Position numbers and translations under genes: made by a program. 64,000 bases of DNA, taken from Lewinellaceae bacterium (GTDB taxonomy: Bacteria; Bacteroidota; Bacteroidia; Chitinophagales; Saprospiraceae). Numbering within the stretch: the stretch's first letter is position 1; each line of letters starts with the position of its first letter. The notes beneath the pieces were generated by a model. It saw only the letters and a program-made list of their open reading frames with translations, searched no databases and was not told the origin of the DNA. This document shows positions 53,590 through 63,670 of this stretch, piece by piece. The stretch lies in assembly GCA_020636195.1 (NCBI GenBank), contig JACJYH010000002.1, positions 372,001 through 436,000 on the forward strand, in the 5' to 3' direction.

Positions 53590-56475
53590 TCAATATTCCA
53601 TCAAAAACTGCGTGAGGTTGGTATCTGAATCCAAGTTTAATTTTTTTCGGAGGCGATATCTGTTGGTTTCAGCGCTGCGAATGGAGATATTCATCAAGGA
53701 AGCGATCTCTTTTGTGGTGAGATTCATCCTCAGATACGTGCACAGCTTATAATCTGTTGGACTTAGATCAGCAAATTCTTCCTTCAATCGCTTGAAAAAA
53801 TTGGTGTGCACCTGATCAAAACTTTTTACAAAATTTTCCCAATCCGCATCCATTGTCGTATTCTTCTCTGTCAATTTTTGGATGTGTTTGAGTTCTTTCT
53901 TGAGCTCGGTTTGATCATGAAACTTCGTTTCTATTTTGTGTATTGCGGAATTGATTTCTGAGATAAGCTCATTTTTATTCACCAAGTGGTATGTAAATGA
54001 CGTCAATTCTTGATTTTTATAATTCAATTCGGATAATAGTTTCTCATTCTGAAGTCTCGTGATTTCTTCTTTTGATGCTGCAGCCATGTTAAGATGTTCT
54101 TCCTCACGTTTTTTATTCAATTCCAAGATACTGGTTTTTTCTTTTTCATGCTTTTTCTTTTGAAGGTAGAAGAAATACAGCGCCAAACAAAGCAGCAAGA
54201 CGAAATACGCAACATAGGCAGTTTTAGTTTTATACCATGGGAAAGAAATATTGATTTTAGATGTGTAAATTTTACTGGTCTCACCCACATCATTTTTGGC
54301 TTTGACCTCTAATACGAAACTTCCAGGTGGAATGCCTGTAAATGAAATTTTTGAATCTGTGCTCCAATCTGACCATTGATCTTTGAGCCCCAATAGTCTA
54401 TAACTGAAACTGACCCTATTTCGACTCCCTGATGACTTTATGGCAAAGAAAAAACTGATATTGTTTTGATAGGTGTGTAGATTAAAATTTGGAATACCTG
54501 AACGAGACATATCCATTCCTGAAAAGAGAATACTATCTTGCTTACCATTGAGCACTGCTTTTGATAAGAACAACTCCACTTTTGGAGAATTTTTTATGTA
54601 TTTGGTTGGATTGAAAAAAAGAAATCCTTTTTCTGTTGGGAAAACCACATTTTCAGGATCAATAGTCAGTACAGATTCAAATCCTCCCGGTAATAAACCG
54701 GTTATCTCACTGATTTTGTAGGTTTTGTAAGATTTCTCAAATGTCTTCTGTGGGATAGCAACATAACCTTGATTGTTGATTCCGTACCAGATGTTATTAT
54801 AGTCATCAGAGATCAAGAACTGTAGGTGGCGATGATCTTCAATGATGTCATCTAATATTTTAAATTCTTCCAATTTTGTCAATGGATCTTCACCTGAAAA
54901 GAATTTGTTTCCATCATCAAATATGAGTTTATTTTCTACAGTATAAAAATTGTTTTTGAGTGCCGTATTGAGTGGATTGTTTTCTGAAAACTTCTTTACA
55001 TGAATGTCCCCTTGCATGGCTTCCGTCTGAGGAAAGGTGTAAACGCCTCTATAAGGATGCGCTGCCCAAATCTGATTTTGTTTATCTTTATGAATAATGC
55101 GTGCACTTTCTATAAAACCTGAAACGTGGTGCTTTAGTGTCCACCTTTCATTGATCTTCTCGAAGAGTGAAAAGCCATTGTAATGACCAGCCAATGATAA
55201 GCGATCGCCGAGATCAATAAATTTCCAGACTCCTAAGATATTGGAAATTTTTGATGCTTTGTCACCTTTTATTTGAAATGCTCCTGAATGGTGACCAGCC
55301 AATAAATCTTCTCCAATTTTGTTTAAACTCCACACCTGACCCTTGGTGCCTTGGATGAGAGTAGCATTGCTTTTTTCATCGGGCATGTAGTATTTTTGCC
55401 ATGGAATGGAATAGATGCCTGTATTCATACCGAAATAAAGCCAGCCTTCATGCAGTAGGGCTGAATAACCCGTGCCTTCTAGTGGCCCATCAGGATAAAA
55501 ATATCTGAAAGGTGTGTTGATATCTATAAAATCTATACCGTTGTCCAAACCCAACCAAACATGGCCTTCTTTTGTGATATGGCTACTCAGTACAGTGACA
55601 TTCTGCATACCGGTAGATTTACTTAAATGTTCAGTAATTTGCCGTTTTTCATTGATGAAGTAGCATCCTGATAATGATGTTCCTAAAATTAATCCGACAG
55701 ATGGTTCATATGTAGCGCAATAGATGTTTGCCTTTTTTAGTTGGTCATCAACGGATGTGCGCCATGGTTGATATCCTTTGTCTGATTCATAGTAGATACC
55801 ATTGTCAATGGTCGTGATTAATATAGTATCACGGAGATAAGGTAAAATGGCAGAAACCCTGCCTTTATCAAAATGGGAGTTTTTTTGCTTGACAATAAAC
55901 TGACCATTTTTATATTCGTAAAAAATGTTTGCGCCGTCTTGAATCCAAAGTTTTTCATCCACTTCTCCCATAAATAGCAAGGATTGTGGTGCATTGAAAA
56001 TAAGTTCTAATTTATTATTGTGAAACCTAAATACATGATTATCGGATCTAAAAAATATACCATCGGCTCTGATGACAATATCCCATATATCTCCGAATTC
56101 TACTTTGGCTTTTAACATTATAGAAAGTGAAGTATATTGCAATATTCCTTTGTTATTGATTTCAAAGTATCCAAAATCACCTTGTCCACCCGCATAAATT
56201 CTTCCTTTATCGTCGGCTGCGACAGACCTCACAATCGTATTGTTAGAAATAGGATAAATATCCCAGTTATACCCATCGAAAATTAACAAGCCGGAATTGT
56301 TGGCAAAATAAGTATAACCCAAAGTGTCATCATCAATATCCCAAGTCTGTGTACCGGCAAAAATATTTTTTTTGTAGTAGTTTGTAATTTTGGGCAAACC
56401 CAAATTTGTAGCTTGTGAAAAAACATTTTGAGCAAGTAGTACAAGACACATTTGTAGGTATATAAGAAGTTTCAT
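53590..56475 (-). CDS. Membrane-bound sensor-regulator: beta-propeller, Y_Y_Y domain, coiled coil, LuxR-type HTH
   Basis: 961 residues: signal peptide (about 1-20), periplasmic Reg_prop-type beta-propeller (about 25-650, repeats like 'GRIYAGGQGDFGYFEI', 'GHVWLGLDNGIDFI'), a Y_Y_Y domain ('FSYRLLGLKDQWSDWS', 'GSFVLEVKAKND'), one membrane helix ('AYVAYFVLLLCLALYFFYL', about 752-770), a charged coiled coil, and a C-terminal LuxR HTH ('LTTKEIASLMNISIRSAETNRYRLRKKL'). It lacks histidine kinase and receiver domains, so it signals directly to DNA. It is divergent from susC and most likely regulates that locus in response to a glycan. Confidence 0.9.
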   Translation of the reverse strand: MKLLIYLQMCLVLLAQNVFSQATNLGLPKITNYYKKNIFAGTQTWDIDDDTLGYTYFANNSGLLIFDGYNWDIYPISNNTIVRSVAADDKGRIYAGGQGDFGYFEINNKGILQYTSLSIMLKAKVEFGDIWDIVIRADGIFFRSDNHVFRFHNNKLELIFNAPQSLLFMGEVDEKLWIQDGANIFYEYKNGQFIVKQKNSHFDKGRVSAILPYLRDTILITTIDNGIYYESDKGYQPWRTSVDDQLKKANIYCATYEPSVGLILGTSLSGCYFINEKRQITEHLSKSTGMQNVTVLSSHITKEGHVWLGLDNGIDFIDINTPFRYFYPDGPLEGTGYSALLHEGWLYFGMNTGIYSIPWQKYYMPDEKSNATLIQGTKGQVWSLNKIGEDLLAGHHSGAFQIKGDKASKISNILGVWKFIDLGDRLSLAGHYNGFSLFEKINERWTLKHHVSGFIESARIIHKDKQNQIWAAHPYRGVYTFPQTEAMQGDIHVKKFSENNPLNTALKNNFYTVENKLIFDDGNKFFSGEDPLTKLEEFKILDDIIEDHRHLQFLISDDYNNIWYGINNQGYVAIPQKTFEKSYKTYKISEITGLLPGGFESVLTIDPENVVFPTEKGFLFFNPTKYIKNSPKVELFLSKAVLNGKQDSILFSGMDMSRSGIPNFNLHTYQNNISFFFAIKSSGSRNRVSFSYRLLGLKDQWSDWSTDSKISFTGIPPGSFVLEVKAKNDVGETSKIYTSKINISFPWYKTKTAYVAYFVLLLCLALYFFYLQKKKHEKEKTSILELNKKREEEHLNMAAASKEEITRLQNEKLLSELNYKNQELTSFTYHLVNKNELISEINSAIHKIETKFHDQTELKKELKHIQKLTEKNTTMDADWENFVKSFDQVHTNFFKRLKEEFADLSPTDYKLCTYLRMNLTTKEIASLMNISIRSAETNRYRLRKKLNLDSDTNLTQFLMEY

Positions 56476-56854
56476 GAGCTCAATTTGTATATTCTAAAAA
56501 AATGATTTGTTAATGAATTATAATAAAGATTCAATCCCAAAAGGCGAAGATAAGAAGAATTTAGAACAAAAGTAGTAGCTAAATTTAGTAATGTAGTAGT
56601 GATGTAGTAGTGGGATATTTTCCATTACAGTAATTTAGAGGTAGTTTTGCTCCGAAGTTCTTATTTAATAAACTGGTTTTTTTGAAATTTTATTATTTAT
56701 ATTCTGTCTTTCACTAAATTAAAATAGTTGTACTACTTACTGGGTGAGTTGATGGATTTAATGATGATTTTGAAATACCTCCAGGCCGAAATACATTGTC
56801 GTAATTTCTAAATATTCAAATATTCAACCAACTAATTTTTTTAATATGATAGAT
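56476..56854. other. Regulator-susC divergent promoter region
   Basis: 379 bases between the start codons of the regulator and susC. It contains the phased GTAGTAG repeats (56572-56612) and an inverted TACTACTTAC element near 56731. No gene is present; both promoters must lie here, but I cannot fix their boxes with confidence. Confidence 0.6.
56572..56612. promoter_or_regulatory. Phased GTAGTAG direct repeats, candidate operator
   Basis: GTAGTAG occurs at 56572, 56593 and 56604, spacings of 21 and 11 bases (two and one DNA turns). The last two lie in a perfect tandem of the 11-mer ATGTAGTAGTG (56591-56601, 56602-56612). Such phased direct repeats between a divergent LuxR-type regulator and susC fit an activator binding array. 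Confidence 0.55.
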
Positions 56855-59800
56855 ATGTCTATAAAAAAAGTTTGGATTTTTGTGTTTGTGCTCTTCACGG
56901 GAGTAGCCTTTGGACAAAGGAAATTCACAGGAATGATTACAGATGCCAAGACATCCGAGCCACTGATAGGGGCTAATGTCCTCATCAAAAACACCACAAA
57001 TGGTACGATTACGGATTTAGATGGCAAATTTGAACTGTCTAGTGTTTCATCAGGTGATGTGCTGGTCATTTCATATGCAGGATATCAAGATAAGGAGTAC
57101 ACATGTGGTACTGAAAATGATGTGCACATCATGCTTGATCCTGGAGCTTTTCTGGATGAAGTTGTGGTGGTCGGATACGGTGTTCAGAAAAAGAGCGTCG
57201 TAACTGGTTCCATTGCTAGCCTCAAGACAAAAGATCTCGAGAAAGTGCCGAGCGGAAGGGTGGAACAATCGCTACAAGGTCGTGTTTCCGGAGTTACCAT
57301 AGCACAAAATTCCGGTCAACCAGGATCTGCATCCACCATCAGGATTAGAGGGGTAACTACTTTCGGTGATGCGGGCAACAATCCACTTTGGGTCGTCGAT
57401 GGTGTCGTTGTTGATGCCGGCGGAATCGGCTATCTTAACCAAAGTGATATAGAATCCATTGAAGTATTAAAAGATGCCGCTTCAGCTGCCATATATGGTA
57501 CACGAGCCGCTACAGGAGTCATCTTGGTGACAACCAAAAAAGGAAAATCCGGAGCACTAACGGTGAATTACAATGGCTTTGTAGGCACATCTTCACCGGC
57601 CAAAGTGTTAAAATTGCTCAACGCATCCCAATATGCAGCTCTGATGAATGAGCGTTCGGTTGCCGGTGGTGGCAACTTGATTTATCCTAATATAAATTAT
57701 GGAGTAGGGACAGATTGGCAAAAGCAAATATTCAATTATGGTGCAAAGCGTTATACACATGAATTAAGCCTTAGCGGAGGTACCGAAAAGTCTACATTTT
57801 ATGTTTCTACCGGATTCCAAAATACCAATGGGATCGTTGCTTCAGATATTTCAAATTACAACAGGAAGAATTTCAGATTGAATTCTACCCATAAAATTTC
57901 CAAGGTATTTACTTTCGGACAAACTTTAGGGTATTCTCACATCAAAGATAGTGGCATTGGTGGTACAGATGAATATGGTGGAGTTTTGAGCTCATCTATA
58001 AATCTTGATCCTATAACACCTGTTATTGTAACAGATGAAGAAGAAGCTAAAGGAGTTCCATATGGTACAAATCCAGTTGTAAAAAATAGTGATGGTTATC
58101 CATACGGTATCTCTAAATATGTAGGTCAAGAGATGAGAAACCCTCTCGCATACATACAAACAAGGCTCGGAAATTATAATTGGGCTGATGATGTTGTAGG
58201 AAATGCCTACTTAGAGGCTGCTGTAACCAGTGATATTAAGGTAAGATCAACTTTGGGTGCCAAAAGATCTTTCTGGGGAAATGTCAGTTGGACTCCTGTG
58301 AATTATCTTAGTGCAACGAGCAGTTCTTTGAAGAATAGATATGGAAAAGCAGAGAACAAAGTATTTGATTGGAATATAGAAAATACGATTGCGTATGATC
58401 ATGAGTTTGGTGTTCATCATGTAGGTATTTTACTTGGCCAAGGTGCCTACTCAATGGGTAATGGTGGTGGCGTTTCAGCCACTTTGACGGATCTACCTGT
58501 TACATCTTATAAAGATGCATCATTCAACTTTGACATACCACAAACCAGTAGAACTTCGGGTACTTATGATTTTGTTCCTCACAAACTGAATTCTATTTTT
58601 GCAAGGTTGAACTACAGTTATAATGACAAATATCTTCTAACCGGAATCATCAGAAGAGATGGCTCATCGAGATTCGGAGCTAACAATAGATATGGAGTTT
58701 TCCCTTCAATCTCTTTGGGTTGGGTTGTTTCCAGAGAAGAATTTTGGAATCCTGATGGTTTTTGTTCATCACTTAAAATCAGAGGTGGATATGGTGTCGT
58801 AGGAAATGACAACATCAGTAATTTTGGGTATGTATCTACAGTTTCTGGTGGTTCTAATTATGCCTTTGGAAATAGTGGAACCATCACAACCGGATATGCC
58901 AATAATTCTTTGGACAATCCAGACTTAAGGTGGGAAGAAACATCTCAGAAAAATATTGGTTTTGACGCAGAATTTTTTGAACATTTTACATTGGTTTTTG
59001 ACCTTTACAATAAGAAAACCACAGGTATTTTAAGACCTATTTCGATTCCAGGTTATGTAGGTGTACCTACTTCACCTGTTGGTAACGTTGCTGATATGGA
59101 AAACAAAGGTTACGAAATAGAATTAGGATACAAAAATAGCTATGGCGATTTGAATGTTGGAGTCAATGGAAGTTTTTCTTACTTGAATAATAAAGTCACA
59201 TACATTAGTGCTGACACAACTGTTTTATTCATCGGAGGGGCAGCTTCATTCCAGTCTATGGGTGAAGTGACACGAACATATTTAAATGAATCTTACAATG
59301 CTTTTTACGGTTTTAAAACTGATGGCATCTTTCAAAATCAAGCTGAAATCGATGCATATGTAAAAGATGGCGAGAAGATTCAACCTAATGCAGTGCCTGG
59401 TGACTTCAAATGGGTGGATTCAGATAACAATGGTAAAATTGATAATAATGACAAGGTGGTACTTGGATCTAATATTCCTAAATATACATACGGTCTGACT
59501 TTAAATTTTGATTATAAAGCATTTGATTTAATGCTTTTTGCTCAGGGAGCAGCTGGTAATAAAATATTCCAAGGATTGAGAAGATTGGACATCGCAACTT
59601 CAAACTTCCAAACCAAAGCATTAGGTAGGTGGACTGGAGAAGGTACTTCCAATGACTTCCCACGATTGACTTCTAGTGATACCAATGGCAACTTTACAAA
59701 AATGTCTGATTTCTACTTGGAAGATGGTGCTTACACCAGACTTAAATTGGTGCAAATAGGCTTTACCATTCCTACAAGTGTGGTGAACAAGATTTCTGCG

Positions 59801-59956
59801 TCTAAGTTGAGATTGTATTTCACTGCTGAAAATCTATTGACATTTACAAAATACACCGGATATGATCCTGAAATAGGCGGTGGAGTTTTTGGTATCGACA
59901 AAGGATATTATCCGCAAGCGAGATCATTTATTTTTGGAGCTCAATTACAATTTTAA
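56855..59956 (+). CDS. SusC/RagA-family TonB-dependent outer membrane receptor
   Basis: 1033 residues from the ATG at 56855 (another ATG three codons earlier). Signal peptide to about 'VAFGQ', then a carboxypeptidase-regulatory-like domain ('GMITDAKTSEPLIGANVLI', about 22-100), the SusC plug with 'LDEVVVVGYG' and 'IRIRGVTTFG', 'PLWVVDGVVVD', and a TonB-dependent barrel ending 'ARSFIFGAQLQF'. It imports glycan fragments together with SusD. First gene of the locus, with SusD 18 bases later. Confidence 0.96.
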   Translation: MSIKKVWIFVFVLFTGVAFGQRKFTGMITDAKTSEPLIGANVLIKNTTNGTITDLDGKFELSSVSSGDVLVISYAGYQDKEYTCGTENDVHIMLDPGAFLDEVVVVGYGVQKKSVVTGSIASLKTKDLEKVPSGRVEQSLQGRVSGVTIAQNSGQPGSASTIRIRGVTTFGDAGNNPLWVVDGVVVDAGGIGYLNQSDIESIEVLKDAASAAIYGTRAATGVILVTTKKGKSGALTVNYNGFVGTSSPAKVLKLLNASQYAALMNERSVAGGGNLIYPNINYGVGTDWQKQIFNYGAKRYTHELSLSGGTEKSTFYVSTGFQNTNGIVASDISNYNRKNFRLNSTHKISKVFTFGQTLGYSHIKDSGIGGTDEYGGVLSSSINLDPITPVIVTDEEEAKGVPYGTNPVVKNSDGYPYGISKYVGQEMRNPLAYIQTRLGNYNWADDVVGNAYLEAAVTSDIKVRSTLGAKRSFWGNVSWTPVNYLSATSSSLKNRYGKAENKVFDWNIENTIAYDHEFGVHHVGILLGQGAYSMGNGGGVSATLTDLPVTSYKDASFNFDIPQTSRTSGTYDFVPHKLNSIFARLNYSYNDKYLLTGIIRRDGSSRFGANNRYGVFPSISLGWVVSREEFWNPDGFCSSLKIRGGYGVVGNDNISNFGYVSTVSGGSNYAFGNSGTITTGYANNSLDNPDLRWEETSQKNIGFDAEFFEHFTLVFDLYNKKTTGILRPISIPGYVGVPTSPVGNVADMENKGYEIELGYKNSYGDLNVGVNGSFSYLNNKVTYISADTTVLFIGGAASFQSMGEVTRTYLNESYNAFYGFKTDGIFQNQAEIDAYVKDGEKIQPNAVPGDFKWVDSDNNGKIDNNDKVVLGSNIPKYTYGLTLNFDYKAFDLMLFAQGAAGNKIFQGLRRLDIATSNFQTKALGRWTGEGTSNDFPRLTSSDTNGNFTKMSDFYLEDGAYTRLKLVQIGFTIPTSVVNKISASKLRLYFTAENLLTFTKYTGYDPEIGGGVFGIDKGYYPQARSFIFGAQLQF

Positions 59957-59974
59957 TTCTAAAAAATTTAAAAG

Positions 59975-61489
59975 ATGAAGACCAATAAAATATATATTAT
60001 ATTAACAATAATAGGACTTACCATTACTTCTTGTAATAAGGATTTTCTGGAAGTTGAACCAAAAGGACAGTTTCTTTCTGAAAATTATTATTCCAATGAA
60101 GCCCAAGCTTTTTCGGCGTTGGTAGGTGTTTATGATGTTCTTAGGAAAAATAGTGGAGGATTTGAAAACATGATCGCCATGATGAATGCCGGTTCTGATG
60201 ACCATTATGCCGGAGGTGGAGGTCCTTCTGACGGTGCTGGCATTCAGGGTTTTTCAAATTATACATTGAACCCAACCATCATGCCCGGAAGTTTTTGGAG
60301 TAACTATTACCAAGGTATCAATAGAGCAAATACCTTATTGCAAAAGTTACCGGATATAAAGGATCTCAAAGATCAAGATGCGAAAAGAAATAGATTTGCC
60401 GCTGAATGTAAGGCGTTGAGGGCTTTTTATTATTTCAATTTGGTGAATATGTTTAAAAATATTCCACTGATATTAGAACCTATTACAACAAATACAATTT
60501 ACGATGTGGTACAAGCACAGCCTGCTGAAGTATTTGCTCAAATAGAGAAGGACTTAAATGAAGCCATTGCGGATTTACCTGCCACAGTACCTGTTGCAAC
60601 AGAAGGTGGTAGGTTGACCAAAGGAAGTGCGCAAGCCATCCTAGGAAAAGTTCTTTTATTTGAGAAAAAAGGAGCTCAAGCTGCTGCCGTTCTTGCTGAA
60701 GTCAACGGAACACCAGGTGGAACCAGTCAGTACGGGTACAAGTTGTTGAGTAATTATGCGGATCTTTGGGTCACTTCAAACAAATTCAATTCTGAGTACA
60801 TTTTGGAATGCAGTCATTCTGCTCTTGGAAACTCAGATTGGGGTTGGTGGGGATCCGGTCGTGATGAAGGTAATACACTGAATGTCATGGTTGGCCCTCG
60901 TTCGTATGCATTAACAGCAGGTTCTACAGCAGCTGATTTACCAAGCGGTTGGAGTTTCAATGTATTTACTCAAGAATTTTATGATGTGATCAAAGGTGAC
61001 CCAAGATTTGATGCGACTGTGTATGATCTAAAAACCATAGCTGACAATGGACAAGCCACCTATCTTGCAGGATATCAAAATACCGGATATTTTCTCAATA
61101 AGTTTCTTCCTCGTAAATCAGATGTGCGAACAGGTGGCGGTGCGCTTGAGCTAAATTATAAGCAAAACACTCCAATCATCAGACTAGCAGATACATATCT
61201 GATGGAAGCGGAAGCATTGGGAGGAACCGGTGCTAGAGCGCAAGCTCTACTGGATGCTGTGAGATCAAGAGTTGGCTTACCAAGTGTACCCGTATCTATG
61301 GATGCTATCAAAGCAGAAAGGAGATTGGAATTGGCAGGTGAAGGTCACAGATTTTTTGACCTAGTAAGATGGGGAGACGCAGCTTCAAAACTTGCTTCTC
61401 GAGGATTTACAGCTGGCAAAAATGAAATTTTCCCAATTCCAATAAGAGAAGTAACAGGTACTAAACTTAATCAAAATCCATTGTATTAA
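59975..61489 (+). CDS. SusD/RagB-family surface nutrient-binding lipoprotein
   Basis: 504 residues with lipobox 'ITSCNKDFLEVEPKG' (Cys about 20). The TPR-rich SusD fold is shown by 'AECKALRAFYYFNLVNMFKNIPLI' (about 145-168 region, in parts) and by the C-terminal 'PIIRLADTYLMEAEA' and 'RRLELAGEGHRFFDLVRWG'. It captures glycan at the cell surface and lids the SusC barrel. Follows susC by 18 bases. Confidence 0.95.
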   Translation: MKTNKIYIILTIIGLTITSCNKDFLEVEPKGQFLSENYYSNEAQAFSALVGVYDVLRKNSGGFENMIAMMNAGSDDHYAGGGGPSDGAGIQGFSNYTLNPTIMPGSFWSNYYQGINRANTLLQKLPDIKDLKDQDAKRNRFAAECKALRAFYYFNLVNMFKNIPLILEPITTNTIYDVVQAQPAEVFAQIEKDLNEAIADLPATVPVATEGGRLTKGSAQAILGKVLLFEKKGAQAAAVLAEVNGTPGGTSQYGYKLLSNYADLWVTSNKFNSEYILECSHSALGNSDWGWWGSGRDEGNTLNVMVGPRSYALTAGSTAADLPSGWSFNVFTQEFYDVIKGDPRFDATVYDLKTIADNGQATYLAGYQNTGYFLNKFLPRKSDVRTGGGALELNYKQNTPIIRLADTYLMEAEALGGTGARAQALLDAVRSRVGLPSVPVSMDAIKAERRLELAGEGHRFFDLVRWGDAASKLASRGFTAGKNEIFPIPIREVTGTKLNQNPLY

Positions 61490-61502
61490 AAATTAAAACT
61501 TG

Positions 61503-62597
61503 ATGAACATGAAATTATTCATAAATTTTTTGGGAGTTCTTGCTGTTCTAGCATTGACTTTCGGTTGTAGCAAGCAAGATGGAATTGATTCCGACTTGAC
61601 TTTTCTTAACAGTGCTACATCAGGTAATTTTACAAATATATTCGATATCAGCGATGATAATTCAGGAATTGTAAAAATAACTCCACTTGGTGACGGTTTT
61701 TCGAAATCTATTGTCAATTTTGGACATGGAACAGGAGCAACATCAATGGCTGAAGTAAAACCTGGAGCAAGCACTTCATATGTTTATCCGGAAGGAACTT
61801 ATAACGTAGTTGTCGATTATTATGATATAGTTGGCAAAGTGACTTCTGTGACATATCCATTGACAGTTACATATAGAGCGCCTGAAAATCTGAAAGTGAC
61901 CCTTTCAGGTGAGACAAAAGTTAAAGCTTCAGCACTCTATGCCAAGTCATTTTTAGTGTTTTATGGAGATAAAGCCAATGAAGCTGGTGTACCTATGGCA
62001 ATAGGAGAAGAGCTTCCTCCACACACTTATCCCGCAACCGGTGGACCGTTCACTCTCAAAGTTGTTGCACTAAGTGGCGGTGCTGCCACAACTACATACA
62101 CCAAAGTGCTTTTTACTTTGCCTATAGATTTTGAACATCCTAATATTGATTATTTCTTTGGTACCTTCGGAGGTGGTCAGAAATTTGAAAAGGTCGATAA
62201 CCCGGATAAATCAGGCTTAAATACCAGTACAAAAGTAGGTAAATTTACAAGAGGATATGAAGGATGGAGCGGTACATACAGCCCAATGAATATTCCAATA
62301 AGTTTTGCTAATGGCAATAAAATCAAAGTTTTAGTGTACAATACCAAACCTGAAAATATTGGAGCAGCGCTCAATGTAGAACTTGAATGGTCAATCAATG
62401 GACCTGCAAATGGTGTTGGTGTGCTTAAAGTTCCTGTTACAAAAGCCAATGAATGGGAAGAATTGGTATTTGATTTTAGTACCATTTCTGCCATTCCTGC
62501 AGATGTAAAATATACCCAGCTTGTCTTGAGATTTAATAGCTCAAAAGATGGTGCCGGAGATGTCATTTATGTGGATAATTTTAGATTAACCAATTAA
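61503..62597 (+). CDS. Surface glycan-binding-type lipoprotein, PUL component
   Basis: 364 residues from the ATG at 61503 (TTG three bases earlier ignored). Lipobox 'LTFGCSKQ' (Cys about 22). PKD/Ig-like domains at about 40-130 and 130-205, then a C-terminal CBM-like jelly-roll (about 215-364) with 'GYEGWSGTYSPMNIPIS' and the closing 'DVIYVDNFRLTN', a pattern common to carbohydrate-binding modules. It sits right after susD, the usual place for surface glycan-binding proteins. Confidence 0.82.
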   Translation: MNMKLFINFLGVLAVLALTFGCSKQDGIDSDLTFLNSATSGNFTNIFDISDDNSGIVKITPLGDGFSKSIVNFGHGTGATSMAEVKPGASTSYVYPEGTYNVVVDYYDIVGKVTSVTYPLTVTYRAPENLKVTLSGETKVKASALYAKSFLVFYGDKANEAGVPMAIGEELPPHTYPATGGPFTLKVVALSGGAATTTYTKVLFTLPIDFEHPNIDYFFGTFGGGQKFEKVDNPDKSGLNTSTKVGKFTRGYEGWSGTYSPMNIPISFANGNKIKVLVYNTKPENIGAALNVELEWSINGPANGVGVLKVPVTKANEWEELVFDFSTISAIPADVKYTQLVLRFNSSKDGAGDVIYVDNFRLTN

Positions 62598-62610
62598 TAA
62601 ATCAAATATT

Positions 62611-63543
62611 ATGCAAAATATAAAGATAAAATTATTAGGGTTTTTAATGATTGTGGGTGCTTTATCTTGTAATAAGACGGAAGAGTATTCACTGGGAGAT
62701 CTTACAGCTCCGTCCAATATCAATATCGTAGCAGATATAGTTGGTAAATCCGACGTACTTCCAAACGGAGATGGTTCAGGAGATGTCAATTTTGCTGTTA
62801 CAGCAGATAATGCTCTGTCATATCGACTAGATTATGACGCTTCTGATGCTTTTAATTTAGTTAATTTGCCGAGTGGAAAAGGATCAAAGAAATATACTAA
62901 ATTAGGAACAAATACCTATACTGTTACAGCAGTCGTTTATGGTAGAGGTGGTTCTTCTTCAACAGTAACAAAGGACATCACTGTATTAAGTACTTTCAAC
63001 CCTGATCCTACTATCATCAATAACTTGACTGGAGGTGCATCTAAAACTTGGGTTGTAGATAAAAGTGTGGCTGGTCATTTTGGTGTTGGCCCTTGGAATG
63101 ATGGTTCTGTAGTACCTGAGTGGTGGAGCGCAAGCGTGAATGAAAAGGTCAATTGTTGCAATTGTTTTTACACAGCATTATTTAAATTCAATAAAACGGC
63201 AGCTGGTTACACATTAGATGTCTCAACACCTGATGGTGTATTTACAAAAACGGGTAGTTTGGCGGGTGGATTACCTGGAATTCCTTCTAGTGGCGATGAA
63301 GGATGTTATGCGTATAGTGGTGGAAGTAATGCATTCTCATTTGGACCATCAACTACTGGCATTCCTGCATCTACACCTTCCACAAAAACTGCTATTATAT
63401 TAGCAGGAAGTAATACCTTCATTGGTTATGGTTCACTTTTAAAGGAATATGAAATTTTAGAACTTACAGCATCTTATATGTATTTAAGAGTTCAAGGTAC
63501 TGAAACCGGCAATGCCTGGTACTTGAAACTCAAGGCAAAATAA
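62611..63543 (+). CDS. PKD-like lipoprotein, PUL component
   Basis: 310 residues with lipobox 'GALSCNKT' (Cys about 20). An N-terminal PKD-like segment ('YRLDYDASDAFN', 'YTVTAVVYGRGG', about 40-115) is followed by a region with 'GGASKTWVVDKSVAGHFGVGP', a Cys pair cluster 'VNCCNCFY' and 'YEILELTASYMYLRV'. This layout is familiar from lipoproteins of beta-glucan-type PULs in Bacteroidota, but the substrate here cannot be fixed without the enzyme genes beyond the window. Confidence 0.78.
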   Translation: MQNIKIKLLGFLMIVGALSCNKTEEYSLGDLTAPSNINIVADIVGKSDVLPNGDGSGDVNFAVTADNALSYRLDYDASDAFNLVNLPSGKGSKKYTKLGTNTYTVTAVVYGRGGSSSTVTKDITVLSTFNPDPTIINNLTGGASKTWVVDKSVAGHFGVGPWNDGSVVPEWWSASVNEKVNCCNCFYTALFKFNKTAAGYTLDVSTPDGVFTKTGSLAGGLPGIPSSGDEGCYAYSGGSNAFSFGPSTTGIPASTPSTKTAIILAGSNTFIGYGSLLKEYEILELTASYMYLRVQGTETGNAWYLKLKAK

Positions 63544-63558
63544 TATTAATAAATTTGA

Positions 63559-63590
63559 AATAGAAGGAGCCCAAAGGCTTCTTCTATTTT
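63559..63590 (+). terminator. Terminator or attenuator within the PUL
   Basis: A 13-base-pair stem (63559-63571 with 63576-63588, one G-T pair), loop CAAA, then TTTTAT. It separates the first four genes from the next gene at 63671, so the enzymes downstream may be expressed at a lower level or from their own promoter. Confidence 0.75.
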
Positions 63591-63670
63591 TATAAAGTTT
63601 TTTGTTCATCATTTGGTTTATACGACCTTATTATCTATTATTGTATTCTTTTATAGAGTTTTACAATAAA

